A stretch of 64,000 nt of DNA from Alnus glutinosa. Its lineage: Eukaryota; Streptophyta; Magnoliopsida; Fagales; Betulaceae. Both the position numbers and the translations under genes were made by a program. Below, in pieces: positions 1 through 8,531 of this stretch (position 1 is its first letter; each line of letters begins with the position of its first letter). The stretch is from NCBI RefSeq assembly GCF_958979055.1, contig NC_084886.1, positions 3,925,001-3,989,000 of the forward strand, read 5' to 3'. The notes below the pieces were generated by a model, which did no database searches, was not told where the DNA came from, and saw only the letters and a list, made by a program, of their open reading frames with translations.

Positions 1-120
1 AGATTCAATGAAAACCCAATTAAAAAAAGCTTAGGAAATGAAGCAGCTTCAACTGCTTGGAACTCCAACAGCATTTATATCTAATGTAGTCAACCTCTAA
101 TTGAAAAGAAGGCATTGGCT

Positions 121-245
121 GATTCAAATTTAATGGGGGTGTATTCATTAGAAGCCTTTCAGGTCATATTTCAGCTAGGCATGATCGTGCCCAGGGCTTA
201 AGCAGCACAGCCATCAATGGAGCCCGTGGTTCCAATGTTAGATTT
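121..245 (+). pseudogene. Receptor-kinase C-terminal fragment (degenerate)
   Basis: This stretch resembles the last exon of the receptor-like kinase at 15729-15950, in the same orientation. Shared words include GAAGCCTTT, a TCGTGC..AGGG..TTAAGCAGCA block, CCATCAAT and GTGGTT. The translated remnant (SLEAF, then AAQPSMEPVV after a stop) corresponds to the kinase segment [16 protein letters not shown] stop codon and a probable frame change break it, and no other kinase exon is visible between here and the window edge. It is probably a relic of a related kinase gene, but the source gene cannot be named. Confidence 0.5.
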
Positions 246-658
246 AAACGAAAATGTTAAGCTCCTTCATAGCATGTGTAAATCAAGTATGAGAAGATAA
301 CACATACCTCCATTATCTGAAGATGAACTTTCCATTCCTGATTGATGCATCCCCATGGAACCCTGTTTTTTGTGTGTAGAGGAGATTTTGGTACCTCTTC
401 CCAAAAATTCACAGATTGTCATAGTAAAGTCTAATGAGCCAATTCCATTCATATATTGGGTGAGAATACAGGTTTCCTCATCTCAAAACAAGTCGAGAAT
501 GAATAACCCATATGAATGGTTCACCATACAAGGAAAAAAATATCGTTAACAACTAAGTTTACAAGGCTTTACAGAATGTAAACACCAGAGGCAACTCATT
601 CCAACCCCCATTGTGGCAGAGTTTTTTTATGTCATACAAATTACAAATTGGTTGAAAA
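246..658. other. 3' flank of the ENT1-like gene
   Basis: This tract follows the kinase fragment and ends at the stop codon of the minus-strand ENT1-like gene, so it should contain that gene's 3' UTR and polyadenylation region. I see no coding family in it. Short open frames on either strand have no recognisable domain or splice pattern. Confidence 0.4.
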
Positions 659-2366
659 TCAGATGACCCAAAACCAAGATACAACTGATCCAATAGCCAG
701 ACCAATAACTAAGAACAATACGCACACAATCCCTGCAGTCTCTGCATGTTGTAATTTGACAACTTTGGGAGCCAAAATCAGCAACACACTAGTCAAGTAG
801 CCATTGGTAAGCCCCAAAAGGCAAGTGAGGATTGTCACTGGAATCTCCGTTCGAAAGAATTTGGGACCATGCAAGCAGCCATAGAAGAGAGGTAAGAACA
901 GCAACCTTACAACGGTGCCACCAATGGCGGCCTTTGTATTTTGAAGTAGACAAGCTGCAGTCAGAGACTTTCCAACCAGATCAAACACATTGTAGCCAGT
1001 GATTAGGAGGATCGAGTACCAGTCCTTGAAAATCTGCGAGTGGACATCCTCTGTGACATACCCGGGAAATATTGACAAAGTCACAATATAGATGAGGCCG
1101 ATGCCAACTCCATACCACTTCACTCTTCCTACTACATCCCACAAGGTTGCTCTCCAAACAGGCCCCATGAGAAGACCTTTCTGTTCATCCTCCTCGTTTA
1201 CAGCCTGAGCTTTCAATTCGTTGTAGTACTTTATAACCGGAAGCCTGTGTGCTACGTTATGAAACACAATGCATACAGCCATAACCAAGATACCTACACT
1301 GAAATACAGGTTGGCGCTGCTTCTCAGGCCATTGGCATCCTGTGGGTATATGGCCTTGGTTACGATCCGTAGTAGAGAAATAAGGACCCCTGTGGTCAAA
1401 AATTTCAGAAATTGTGTGAATTTGCAGGCTCTCTGTTACAATATTAATTAAACAGTCCTGAATTCAAATCTAATTCATCTCATATTTTAGTTAAATATTT
1501 TAAATATTAAGCCGAATTTGAATCTTAAAATATTAATTCAATAATTAAATTGATCGTTTTCTATGGTTTAATTTTTGAAATAACTGATAATTTAATTAAG
1601 ATGGAATAAACTGTGCAGTCTGAATAAGTTAAATACCGGATAGTGTTTTCTCGCTCTGAGTATACACAAAATTAGGGTATTTATACATAAAAACCTCAGA
1701 TTAAGAAAAGAAAAGGATCTGAAAGCCCTAATTTAAACACAGAAACCAATTCGATCAGCTTCCAATAACAAACTGAAAATCAAAACTAAAAGAAAGAGAT
1801 TAATGATCACCTGAAGCGGCGGTGCCAGCTACAACGGCCTGCATGTAGCGCTCGGGAAGCTCACCGGCGGCCCCGATGACACCACCCTGGACCAGGGCGT
1901 CAGCTAGGCCACAGAGCGCCATGACCGCGACGGTGACGTAGAAGCCGTTGTACAAGCCGACCTGGCCCTTGATGTAGACGAGGTCCATGACGGGGATGAC
2001 GAGGAGGGCGAGGACGAAGAGGGCGAGGCCGACGTTAATGCGGACGAAGGAGTGGGACTTGTGGGAGTAGAGGATGATGAGGAGGAGACAAACGAGGCCC
2101 ACCAGCATGTATACGACGGCGAATATACGGTCCACGCTGACGTCCGGGTAGAGGTAGTCGAAGTAATCGACGGCCGTGATGAAGGCGTTCCATGGAAGGA
2201 GGTACCCGCAGCCCAGCGTGAAGTAGATTATGTAGGCAAAATGGAATGTGTCTTTGGGGAGTTTGTTATCGGGTGTGGTGGCGGCGGTGGATGTGGTTGT
2301 GGTGGGGGCCGAGAGGAGGAGGGTGGACTCGGAATCACCGTCGCTGGTTTCGCCGGTTAAACCCAT
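659..2366 (-). CDS. ENT1: Equilibrative nucleoside transporter, ENT1-like
   Basis: Two exons on the minus strand, 2366-1811 and 1389-659, join in phase (..GTAASG|VLISLL..) to give about 428 residues. The family moves nucleosides such as adenosine through membranes, in plants often with protons. A soluble N-terminus (about 40 residues, rich in S and T) is followed by a series of hydrophobic segments. These include the typical first membrane segment with LPWNAFITAVDYF, and late segments with ETAGIV and the C-terminal WFWVI. The frame stays open upstream of 2366, but the first true ATG is at 2366 (protein start MGLTGE). The intron (1810-1390) has GT..AG ends. Length and the two-exon layout fit Arabidopsis ENT1 (about 450 residues, from memory). 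Nothing looks damaged. Confidence 0.93.
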
Positions 2367-2520
2367 CGGAGATCCAGATGGGCTTTGGCTTTGGGGTTTG
2401 TGGTGAGTTTCTATTGGAAGCAACAACTGCCTTTACGCCAAAGTGACGTCGTTTTTTGGATATTGCGAATCACGTGGGATTAGGGGCGGGTTAGCCCTGG
2501 GTCCTCCTGTCCCAGCAGAC
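2367..2520 (-). promoter_or_regulatory. ENT1-like 5' region with ACGT elements
   Basis: Upstream of the start lie TGACGTC at 2444-2450 and a G-box CACGTG at 2471-2476, about 80 and 110 bp from the ATG. Both are ACGT-core sites of the kind bound by plant bZIP and bHLH factors. No clear TATA box was seen. Function is inferred from the motifs only. Confidence 0.4.
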
Positions 2521-3018
2521 TTACAGTTGAAGTATGTGAATTGTGTTAGGTGCTGAAATTCTAGTAATTCTAATTGTATATCACAATTTCATTGAAAAAA
2601 ATGAGGTGATTTTAAAATTATTATTTGGCCAAAATTATTATTTAATTAAGATGAGTGATTGGTGCATAACAGTTATATAATTACTGTGCATCACTCTAGA
2701 GTTTTGAGATGGATTCCACATGGAATTTCTGTGGTGGAACTCACCATATGATACCTACCTATATCTCTAAGGCCTTGCACAACAGTTGCACTACTGTTTG
2801 CACTAAGTGACTTTCGAACCCGGGACCATGACGAGCTATCCAAGTTAACTTATTATCCAAGAAATTGACAATTTGACACAACAGTAAGGAAATTTTTACG
2901 GGTAGATACTTTGAAAGCCTGATGGCAATCCTCTGTGTCTGATTGATAGATGGACATGGGCCCCCTCCCCAAGCCAATTTTCAATCCAATCGGCTCAAGA
3001 AGTGGTATTACATTCTCA
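2521..3018. other. AT-rich intergenic DNA
   Basis: No gene is visible. A sequence near 2813-2835 read on the minus strand contains GGTTCGAAA, similar to the B box of RNA polymerase III promoters. No convincing A box at normal spacing and no tRNA fold was found, so at most it is a SINE remnant. Confidence 0.3.
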
Positions 3019-4251
3019 CCCCATGAGACCCTTTCCGCAGTACTCTTACTCTGAAGCTTGGAATTGTCTATGGATCGGAGTTTAAAACTTCAACCCAGGT
3101 CAAAATACATGTTCTGAAAAATAACTTGAAACTCTCTTCTTCCTGCGAGAGCTAACATTGGCACATTCATTCAATATGGGGACACAGATTCTTGGCATTG
3201 CCAAATTTGCAAAGGCTCTCAAGAAACAACTCATCATGTGTTTCTAGACTGTCCCATCGCAAAAAGGGACTCCCGTCAGCTCCAAATCACGGTATCTATC
3301 ACAATTGATCATATATGGTGTTGGAGATATTATTATCCCCTAAGAAAGAAACCCTGGATTGGGTCCTCAGGATGTATGTCCCTGGGATATGTGCTCGGGA
3401 CCCATCCTCGAGTTGGGTACAGGCCGGACACACAAAGTAGATCCCGGAGCCGTGAGGTCGGAAATGACTAAGATTCTCAACATTTATTAGAATCTTCAGT
3501 ATTTATCAGCCCAATCAAATTAAGTCAAAAATAGAGGAAAATGGGTTTATAAATATATGTATTATGAACAAAGGGAATATTTCATCTGTCAGTCTCTCAC
3601 TCTTTTCACTCTCATGATTCTTTACTGACTTGATTGCCGGAGGAGGCTCTACCAGCCAACCATTAGCGGACCTTTGCTGTTTTGCAGGTCATAGGCGGAG
3701 GGATGACTCAGATATTGCCAAGTCATCGGACAAAAAACTGCATCAACATATGGTTTGCAAGGAATCAGCTCATTCATAACCAATTCAACCAGAAAATTCC
3801 ATTCCATTGAAACAAATTACCCTTTCTTTAATGACCCATCTCTCAGCTTGTCAGAACTCCTCCCCCAACAATGCACTTTGATGTAGCCATTAGACTTAAC
3901 TTGGCTGTAGCAGCAACTGTTCTTAGTGACTCAGAAGGCAACATTATTTCAGCCGCTTTTCACCGGCTTCCTCTAGTTGAAGCCTATGTTGGGGAGGTTC
4001 ACGCAACCATTTTAGCAGCTCAGTTAGCTGTCTCTAGTGGGTGCAATTCCCTGCTACTAGAAGGAGACTCTCTAACCATCATTCTTGCCATCGACAAGCA
4101 TATTTTATTCTCATATAGGATGTTCTCCCCCATTATTGCAAATGCACACCAACAGATTCAATCCCTTCAGAGTTGGAAAGCTTTGAAGACTTTTGAAAGT
4201 GCTAATTTATGCCGCTGTCGGCGCTGTGGAAAGTTAGTGATTATGTATTAA
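3019..4251 (+). mobile_element. Decayed LINE 3' part: zinc-binding RT tail and RNase H
   Basis: Around 3130-3260 a translated stretch reads HCQICKGSQETTHHVFLDCP, the Cys/His pattern of the zf-RVT region found after plant LINE reverse transcriptases. After the solo LTR is removed in silico it continues IDHIW|FARNQLIHN, the usual linker, and then an RNase H-like domain (3871-4190, with VAATVLSDSEGNII, EVHATILAAQLA and LLEGDSL). Stop codons and frame changes interrupt the stretch, and no reverse transcriptase core or upstream ORF is present. It is a dead fragment, split by the LTR insertion at 3319-3748. Confidence 0.7.
3319..3748 (+). mobile_element. Solo LTR of a Ty3/gypsy-type element (TSD TATGG)
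   Basis: A 430-bp segment begins TGTTGGAGATA and ends CATCAACA. It is flanked by a perfect 5-bp direct repeat, TATGG, at 3314-3318 and 3749-3753. Inside are an AT-rich TATA-like stretch (TATAAATATA near 3550) and a TGACTTGATTGCCGGAGG motif near 3628 with TTTTGCAGG beyond it, both common near the R/U5 end of plant gypsy LTRs. Its ends resemble those of the 481-bp LTR at 4527. No internal region remains, so it most likely arose by recombination between two LTRs. It interrupts a LINE remnant, whose two halves rejoin sensibly when the LTR is removed. Confidence 0.8.
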
Positions 4252-4526
4252 GGTACTACTGATTTTTCATTTTATATTGTGAAATAGAATCTCTAATATA
4301 TTTTATTGGTTTTTTATGATGTTAAAGAGAAAGTAAAAGTTTATTATTGATTTTTCCCGCTGCGTTACTATAAGGTAATAGTAGTAGTGTCACGTAGTAA
4401 ATTTGGATATTTTTACTTACGGCTTTGTTTTAAAAACGGTGGAGTTATAATTAAACCTATAACAATCAATTTTGATAAACAAATCCTCATTTATGATAAA
4501 TGATTTTTTGTTTTTATCATATATTC
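4252..4526. other. AT-rich spacer before the LTR element
   Basis: Nothing recognisable is present apart from the 5-bp target duplication TATTC at 4522-4526 that abuts the LTR retrotransposon. Confidence 0.5.
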
Positions 4527-5007
4527 TGTTGGGGATAAATCCCACTCAACCCGATCCAAAAAGAAGATTCAAAAGTCAAATAGGTCCAAACAGATAAGAA
4601 TAATGATAAGATAAGAATAATGATCATTATCAGAAGTCTAAGAAGATATCAGATCAGAAGTCTAAGAAGATATCAGATCAGAAGTCTAAGAAGATACTCA
4701 ATTAGAAGTCTAGTAAAGGATTGAAGTCCAATTAGAACTCGGACAGCAGTTCTAGATCAACAAGGAGCAGGAGTCCTAATCCAGGTTTGACTCCACCTCT
4801 ATGCCTATAAATAGGCTCATACCCCAGGTATAAACTAAGACTCAATTTTATGCACAAAGCATTATTTCCCCACAGAAGCTAACTTAGGCATCGGAGCGGG
4901 ACCCCCGGAAGGGTCCCTAGGTTTTGTTGTTTTGCAGAGTTATTGAGAAGCGTGAAGAACATCAAAGGAACGTGCAGATTCACACCATACCGGAAACTGT
5001 ACCAACA
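4527..5007 (+). repeat. 5' LTR
   Basis: The 481-bp LTR contains three tandem copies of a 24-bp unit (CAGAAGTCTAAGAAGATATC plus AGAT) at about 4631-4700. It has a TATAAATA box at 4806-4813, which probably directs transcription of the element. A TTAGGCATCGGAGCGGGAC stretch follows near 4883, and then TTTTGTTGTTTTGCAG. It ends ACCAACA directly before the primer-binding region. Confidence 0.95.
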
Positions 5008-5028
5008 GTTTGGCGCCGTCTGTGGGAA
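5008..5028 (+). other. Primer-binding-site region
   Basis: Directly after the 5' LTR comes GTTTGGCGCCGTCTGTGGG. TGGCGCCG-type leaders are typical of plant Ty3/gypsy elements, where minus-strand DNA synthesis is primed by a tRNA 3' end. The exact tRNA was not determined. Confidence 0.65.
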
Positions 5029-5068
5029 ACGATTATTCGTTCCTCATAAAAGAAAAAGAAGATCCAGC

Positions 5069-6406
5069 ATGGTGATGAACACACGTTCCGGAAGCCAGAC
5101 CAATAGACAGCCCAATCCCGAGATGAACAGGGATGAGCGTGAGGAAGAAGATCACAATAGCAACATTAATCCTCGGAGGGAGGATGACCGCCAAGGAGAT
5201 CTGAGCAGAATTATTGCCGAGCTGGAGAGAAGGTGCACGGACATGGAGATGGAAAGAAAGGACAAAGGCAGATCCGTAATGGTGGACAAGCTCCTAATGG
5301 GTACAGACTCACCCTTCACCAGACGGGTGGCAGACTATCAGCTTCCCGATAAGTTTAAGGTACCCCAAATTCTAAGTTATGCAGGAGACAGAGATCCCTT
5401 GGATCACCTAGAGAATTTCAAAGCTCATCTAGACCTTCACGGGACACCCGATGAAGTAGCATGTCGGGCCTTCCCTCTTACTCTTTCGGGGAATGCCCGA
5501 GACTGGTTCAGGAAGCTGCCCCCGAATTCCGTTGATCAGTTCAAGGAATTGTCCAAGATATTCCTAATGGAGTTCTTGGCTTTCCGGACAAGGAAGAAGC
5601 CTTCGGGATATTTGCTATTATTGCACCAGCAGGGCAATGAGAGTCTTAAGGAGTTTATGGCTCGGTTCAACCGAGAGAAGGCTACGGTCGAAGATCCGAC
5701 CGAGGATATGATTTTTGCTGCCATTTATCAGGGAATTTCACCCGAGGAGCCTTTGATGAAGAAGTTGATCCGGAAGCAACCGAGTACCTTGCAGGGCCTC
5801 ATGGATAAGGTAGAAGAATTCATCAATCAGGAAGAGACGCTGAAGTCTATGGCCAGTTCTAGACTACCCCGAGAGACAGCCCCAGAAAAGAAAAGGAAAG
5901 AACTCAAGAAAGCTGATTGGGAAGAGCAGAGGCAGGTAAAGAAGTTCAAAGATTACAACTTTACACCTCTCAATGCCGAGATATCAGAAGTCCTCATGGA
6001 GATCAAGAGAGATCCGGCGTTTCGGGAACCGCAAAAGATACCAGGTAATCCTCCTTATAGGAATGCAGGGAAGTATTGTGATTTCCATAAACAAGCAGGT
6101 CATTACACCGAGGGGTGCGTAACCCTAAGGTTGTTAATAGAAGAATTCATAAAGAATGGCAAGTTGGTTCGGTTCTTGGGAGAGCGACGGAACCATCAAG
6201 GAAATAACAGGCCTCGGAATCATCAGGACTATCAGCCCCGAGATCAACAGCCACGGGATTACTATCCCCGAGACCGTCCTCAGCTAGACGAAAGGCATCA
6301 AGAGAATGCTCCCCGAGATGACATAGAAAGAAGAGAGGACCGAAGAAGCAGAAGCCCACAGCATAGAGAGCCGAGGCAACAGCAGTATCTGCCCGTGATC
6401 CCATAA
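5069..6406 (+). CDS. Retrotransposon gag polyprotein
   Basis: This ORF gives 445 residues from the ATG at 5069. The frame is open upstream into the LTR, but 5069 lies just after the leader and gives MVMNTRSGS. A charged, low-complexity N-terminus is followed by the Retrotrans_gag core (about residues 130-250, with RAFPLTLSGNARDWF, the spaced FRTRKK segment and ESLKEFMARFN). A Cys/His knuckle CDFHKQAGHYTEGC (C-x2-H-x4-H-x4-C) comes near residue 340. The C-terminus is rich in R, Q, D and P. The protein should package the element RNA into particles. It ends at a normal stop, with no pol frame after it. The frame is intact, so it may still be expressed. Confidence 0.9.
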   Translation: MVMNTRSGSQTNRQPNPEMNRDEREEEDHNSNINPRREDDRQGDLSRIIAELERRCTDMEMERKDKGRSVMVDKLLMGTDSPFTRRVADYQLPDKFKVPQILSYAGDRDPLDHLENFKAHLDLHGTPDEVACRAFPLTLSGNARDWFRKLPPNSVDQFKELSKIFLMEFLAFRTRKKPSGYLLLLHQQGNESLKEFMARFNREKATVEDPTEDMIFAAIYQGISPEEPLMKKLIRKQPSTLQGLMDKVEEFINQEETLKSMASSRLPRETAPEKKRKELKKADWEEQRQVKKFKDYNFTPLNAEISEVLMEIKRDPAFREPQKIPGNPPYRNAGKYCDFHKQAGHYTEGCVTLRLLIEEFIKNGKLVRFLGERRNHQGNNRPRNHQDYQPRDQQPRDYYPRDRPQLDERHQENAPRDDIERREDRRSRSPQHREPRQQQYLPVIP

Positions 6407-6544
6407 AAAGGACTCTTGAGAATTTCAGGCTTGCTTTTATTTTTTAGTATTTATATTTGCAAAGAACTAGACTTTTATTTTTAATTCAGACTAGACAGAA
6501 AATTCCCCAGATTTTGGGAATAAGTATTTTCAGAATAAATGAAT

Positions 6545-6616
6545 AAAGCTGACTTAAGCATCGGAGTGTTCCCGGTCTAGGGACCAGGAACCCGTTGATG
6601 TTGTTTCTTTTGCAGG
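6545..6616 (+). repeat. Internal LTR-like relic
   Basis: This internal stretch (CTGACTTAAGCATCGGAGTG..GTTGTTTCTTTTGCAGG) is an imperfect copy of the R/U5-like part of the LTR (CTAACTTAGGCATCGGAGCG..GTTGTTTTGCAG at 4880-4936). It lies between gag and the hairpin array. It suggests that the element was assembled by recombination or template switching with a related LTR. Confidence 0.55.
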
Positions 6617-6622
6617 CAAAAA

Positions 6623-7307
6623 TTCTCGGATCAGTCCTAGCCGAGAGTCTCGGATCAGTCCTAGCCGAGAGCAAGAAAAACTTCTCGGATCAGTCCTAGC
6701 CGAGAAGGAGCCTCTCGGATCAGTCCTAGCCGAGAGCAAGAAAAACTTCTCGGATCAGTCCTAGCCGAGAAGGAGCCTCTCGGATCAGTCCTAGCCGAGA
6801 GCAACTTCTCGGATCAGTCCTAGCCGAGAAGGAGCCTCTCGGATCAGTCCTAGCCGAGAGCAAGAAAAACTTCTCGGATCAGTCCTAGCCGAGAAGAAGC
6901 CTCTCGGATCAGTCCTAGCCGAGAGCAAGAAAAACTTCTCGGATCAGTCCTAGCCGAGAAGGAGCCTCTCGGATCAGTCCTAGCCGAGAGCAAGAAAAAA
7001 CTTCTCGGATCAGTCCTAGCCGAGAAGGAGAGTCTCGGATCAGTCCTAGCCGAAACCAAGAAGAAAACTCTCGGATCAGTCCTAGCCGAGAGTCTCGGAT
7101 CAGTCCTAGCCGAGAGCAAGAAAAACTTCTCGGATCAGTCCTAGCCGAGAAGGAGCCTCTCGGATCAGTCTTAGCCGAGAGCAAGAAAAAACTTCTCGGA
7201 TCAGTCCTAGCCGAGAAGGAGAGTCTCGGATCAGTCCTAGCCGAGACCAAGAAGAAAACTCTCGGATCAGTCCTAGCCGAGAGTCTCGGATCAGTCCTAG
7301 CCGAGAG
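6623..7307 (+). repeat. 22-copy hairpin array in the LTR element
   Basis: The unit is a palindrome with outer arms CTCGG..CCGAG around the constant core ATCAGTCCTAG, and I counted 22 copies. Two main versions alternate: CTCTCGG..CCGAGAG and CTTCTCGG..CCGAGAAG, separated by CAAGAAAAA and GAGC, for a composite period of 65 bp (for example 6712 to 6777). Other versions are ACTCTCGG..CCGAGAGT and a TCTCGG..CCGAAA copy with a weakened stem (7034-7055). No coding function is claimed for it. Confidence 0.9.
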
Positions 7308-7517
7308 CAAGAAGAAACTTCTCGGGGGGTCGGATTTAACCCTCGGGTTTTGCAGGTTTTTCAAGATACAGGGAGAAAACCCTAAGGAAAAACAAGAAGG
7401 TAATTGGGGGGTAAGATTTAACCCTCGGGTTTTGCAGGTTAGCAGGTTTTCAGAAGGAGACAAAGATCGGGTTTCCTTAGACATGGAATTCCCATTATTC
7501 AAGCAAGCTTCGGATAA

Positions 7518-7530
7518 GGGAATTGGGGGG
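7518..7530 (+). other. Polypurine tract of the LTR element
   Basis: The purine-rich GGGAATTGGGGGG is followed by TAAC and then the 3' LTR at 7535. It is the probable primer for plus-strand synthesis. A related G-rich word with AACCCTCGGGTTTTGCAGG after it occurs twice upstream (7323-7353 and 7405-7438), showing local duplication. Confidence 0.7.
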
Positions 7531-7534
7531 TAAC

Positions 7535-8015
7535 TGTTGGGGATAAATCTCACTCAACCCGATCCAAAAAGAAGATTCAAAAGTCAAATAGGTCCAAACA
7601 GATAAGAATAATGATAAGATAAGAATAATGATCATTATCAGAAGTCTAAGAAGATATCAGATCAGAAGTCTAAGAAGATATCAGATCAGAAGTCTAAGAA
7701 GATACTCAATTAGAAGTCTAGTAAAGGATTGAAGTCCAATTAGAACTCGGACAGCAGTTCTAGATCAACAAGGAGCAGGAGTCCTAATCCAGGTTTGACT
7801 CCACCTCTATGCCTATAAATAGGCTCATACCCCAGGTATAAACTAAGACTCAATTTTATGCACAAAGCATTATTTCCCCACAGAAGCTAACTTAGGCATC
7901 GGAGCGGGACCCCCGGAAGGGTCCCTAGGTTTTGTTGTTTTGCAGAGTTATTGAGAAGCGTGAAGAACATCAAAGGAACGTGCAGATTCACACCATACCG
8001 GAAACTGTACCAACA
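7535..8015 (+). repeat. 3' LTR
   Basis: This is identical in length to the 5' LTR, with one substitution (T at 7550). It carries the same TATAAATA box (7814-7821) and 24-bp tandem units. It is followed by target duplication TATTC at 8016-8020. Confidence 0.95.
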
Positions 8016-8020
8016 TATTC

Positions 8021-8489
8021 TAACATAAAATTCTAAAATTCTTGCTGGGTCTGTACCCCCACAAGCCCCAACCTATTAGAATAAGGATTGGTTACAATTT
8101 GAACAGCCCAGAGGGCTGGTGTCCCTAGGCAGCCCGGGGTGTGGGCCTTGTTTAAATTGACTACAATTGTGTTAGCAAATGCAACCTATTTCAATCAACT
8201 TATTCAGCCACCTTTTGTTGAAATAAAATCTAACAACCATTCATTAAAAAAGAAGAAGAAAAAAAGAAAAACAACAACAACTATCTAACAACCATATTAC
8301 AAAAAGATGTTCTATAAAGAGTCATAAGACTACAATAGCAAGTTTTTAGCTAATTACGTATATTAGTATATTACCCAAGATTTTCTATGTCCCTCGACGT
8401 GGACGGAATACCTACGCTCCCAATATGAACAAAAAGAAAAAATGTTGTTGCTTTAATAATTATGACGGGGAGAACAAGTCTCGTGAATT

Positions 8490-8529
<40 letters not shown>
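8021..8529. other. Promoter-side DNA of the WAT1-like gene
   Basis: AT-rich DNA between the LTR element and the WAT1-like start. It ends in a (GA)n microsatellite at 8494-8528 directly before the ATG, so the repeat lies in the 5' leader or core promoter. The LTR insertion sits about 510 bp upstream of the start codon and could affect expression; this is inference. Confidence 0.5.
8494..8528 (+). repeat. (GA)n microsatellite in 5' leader
   Basis: About 17 AG/GA dinucleotides end one base before the WAT1-like ATG. GA/CT tracts are common in plant 5' UTRs. Confidence 0.9.

Positions 8530-8531
<2 letters not shown>

Larger units (their letters stand above)
4527..8015 (+). mobile_element. Complete non-autonomous LTR retrotransposon with gag only (TR-GAG type)
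   Basis: The 3489-bp element is flanked by TATTC at 4522-4526 and 8016-8020. Both LTRs (4527-5007 and 7535-8015) are 481 bp, start TG, end CA, and differ only at 4542 (C) versus 7550 (T). A primer-binding-like region follows the 5' LTR (TTTGGCGCCGTCTGTGGG), and a purine tract precedes the 3' LTR. The only ORF is gag (5069-6406). No protease, reverse transcriptase, RNase H or integrase is visible. The space where pol would lie holds a 22-copy hairpin array (6623-7307). Gag-only LTR elements are known in plants as TR-GAGs and depend on autonomous relatives. Gag and leader features suggest the Tat side of Ty3/gypsy, with moderate certainty. Near-identical LTRs imply a recent insertion. Confidence 0.93.

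Noticed and set aside
2367-2426. A longer ENT1 N-terminus beginning at 2426
   Set aside because: The upstream part has no ATG in frame (it would need TTG). The first ATG is at 2366.
6623-7307. CRISPR-like appearance of the regular short palindromic repeats
   Set aside because: The intervals are themselves repeated (CAAGAAAAA, GAGC) rather than unique spacers, and the array lies inside a plant LTR retrotransposon.
6850-7553. Long minus-strand reading frames with repeated SARTDPR / RLGLIRE peptides
   Set aside because: They are stop-free only because the hairpin array is repetitive. Two minus frames are both open, the longest begins inside the 3' LTR, and there is no family match. I treat them as a by-product of the repeat.
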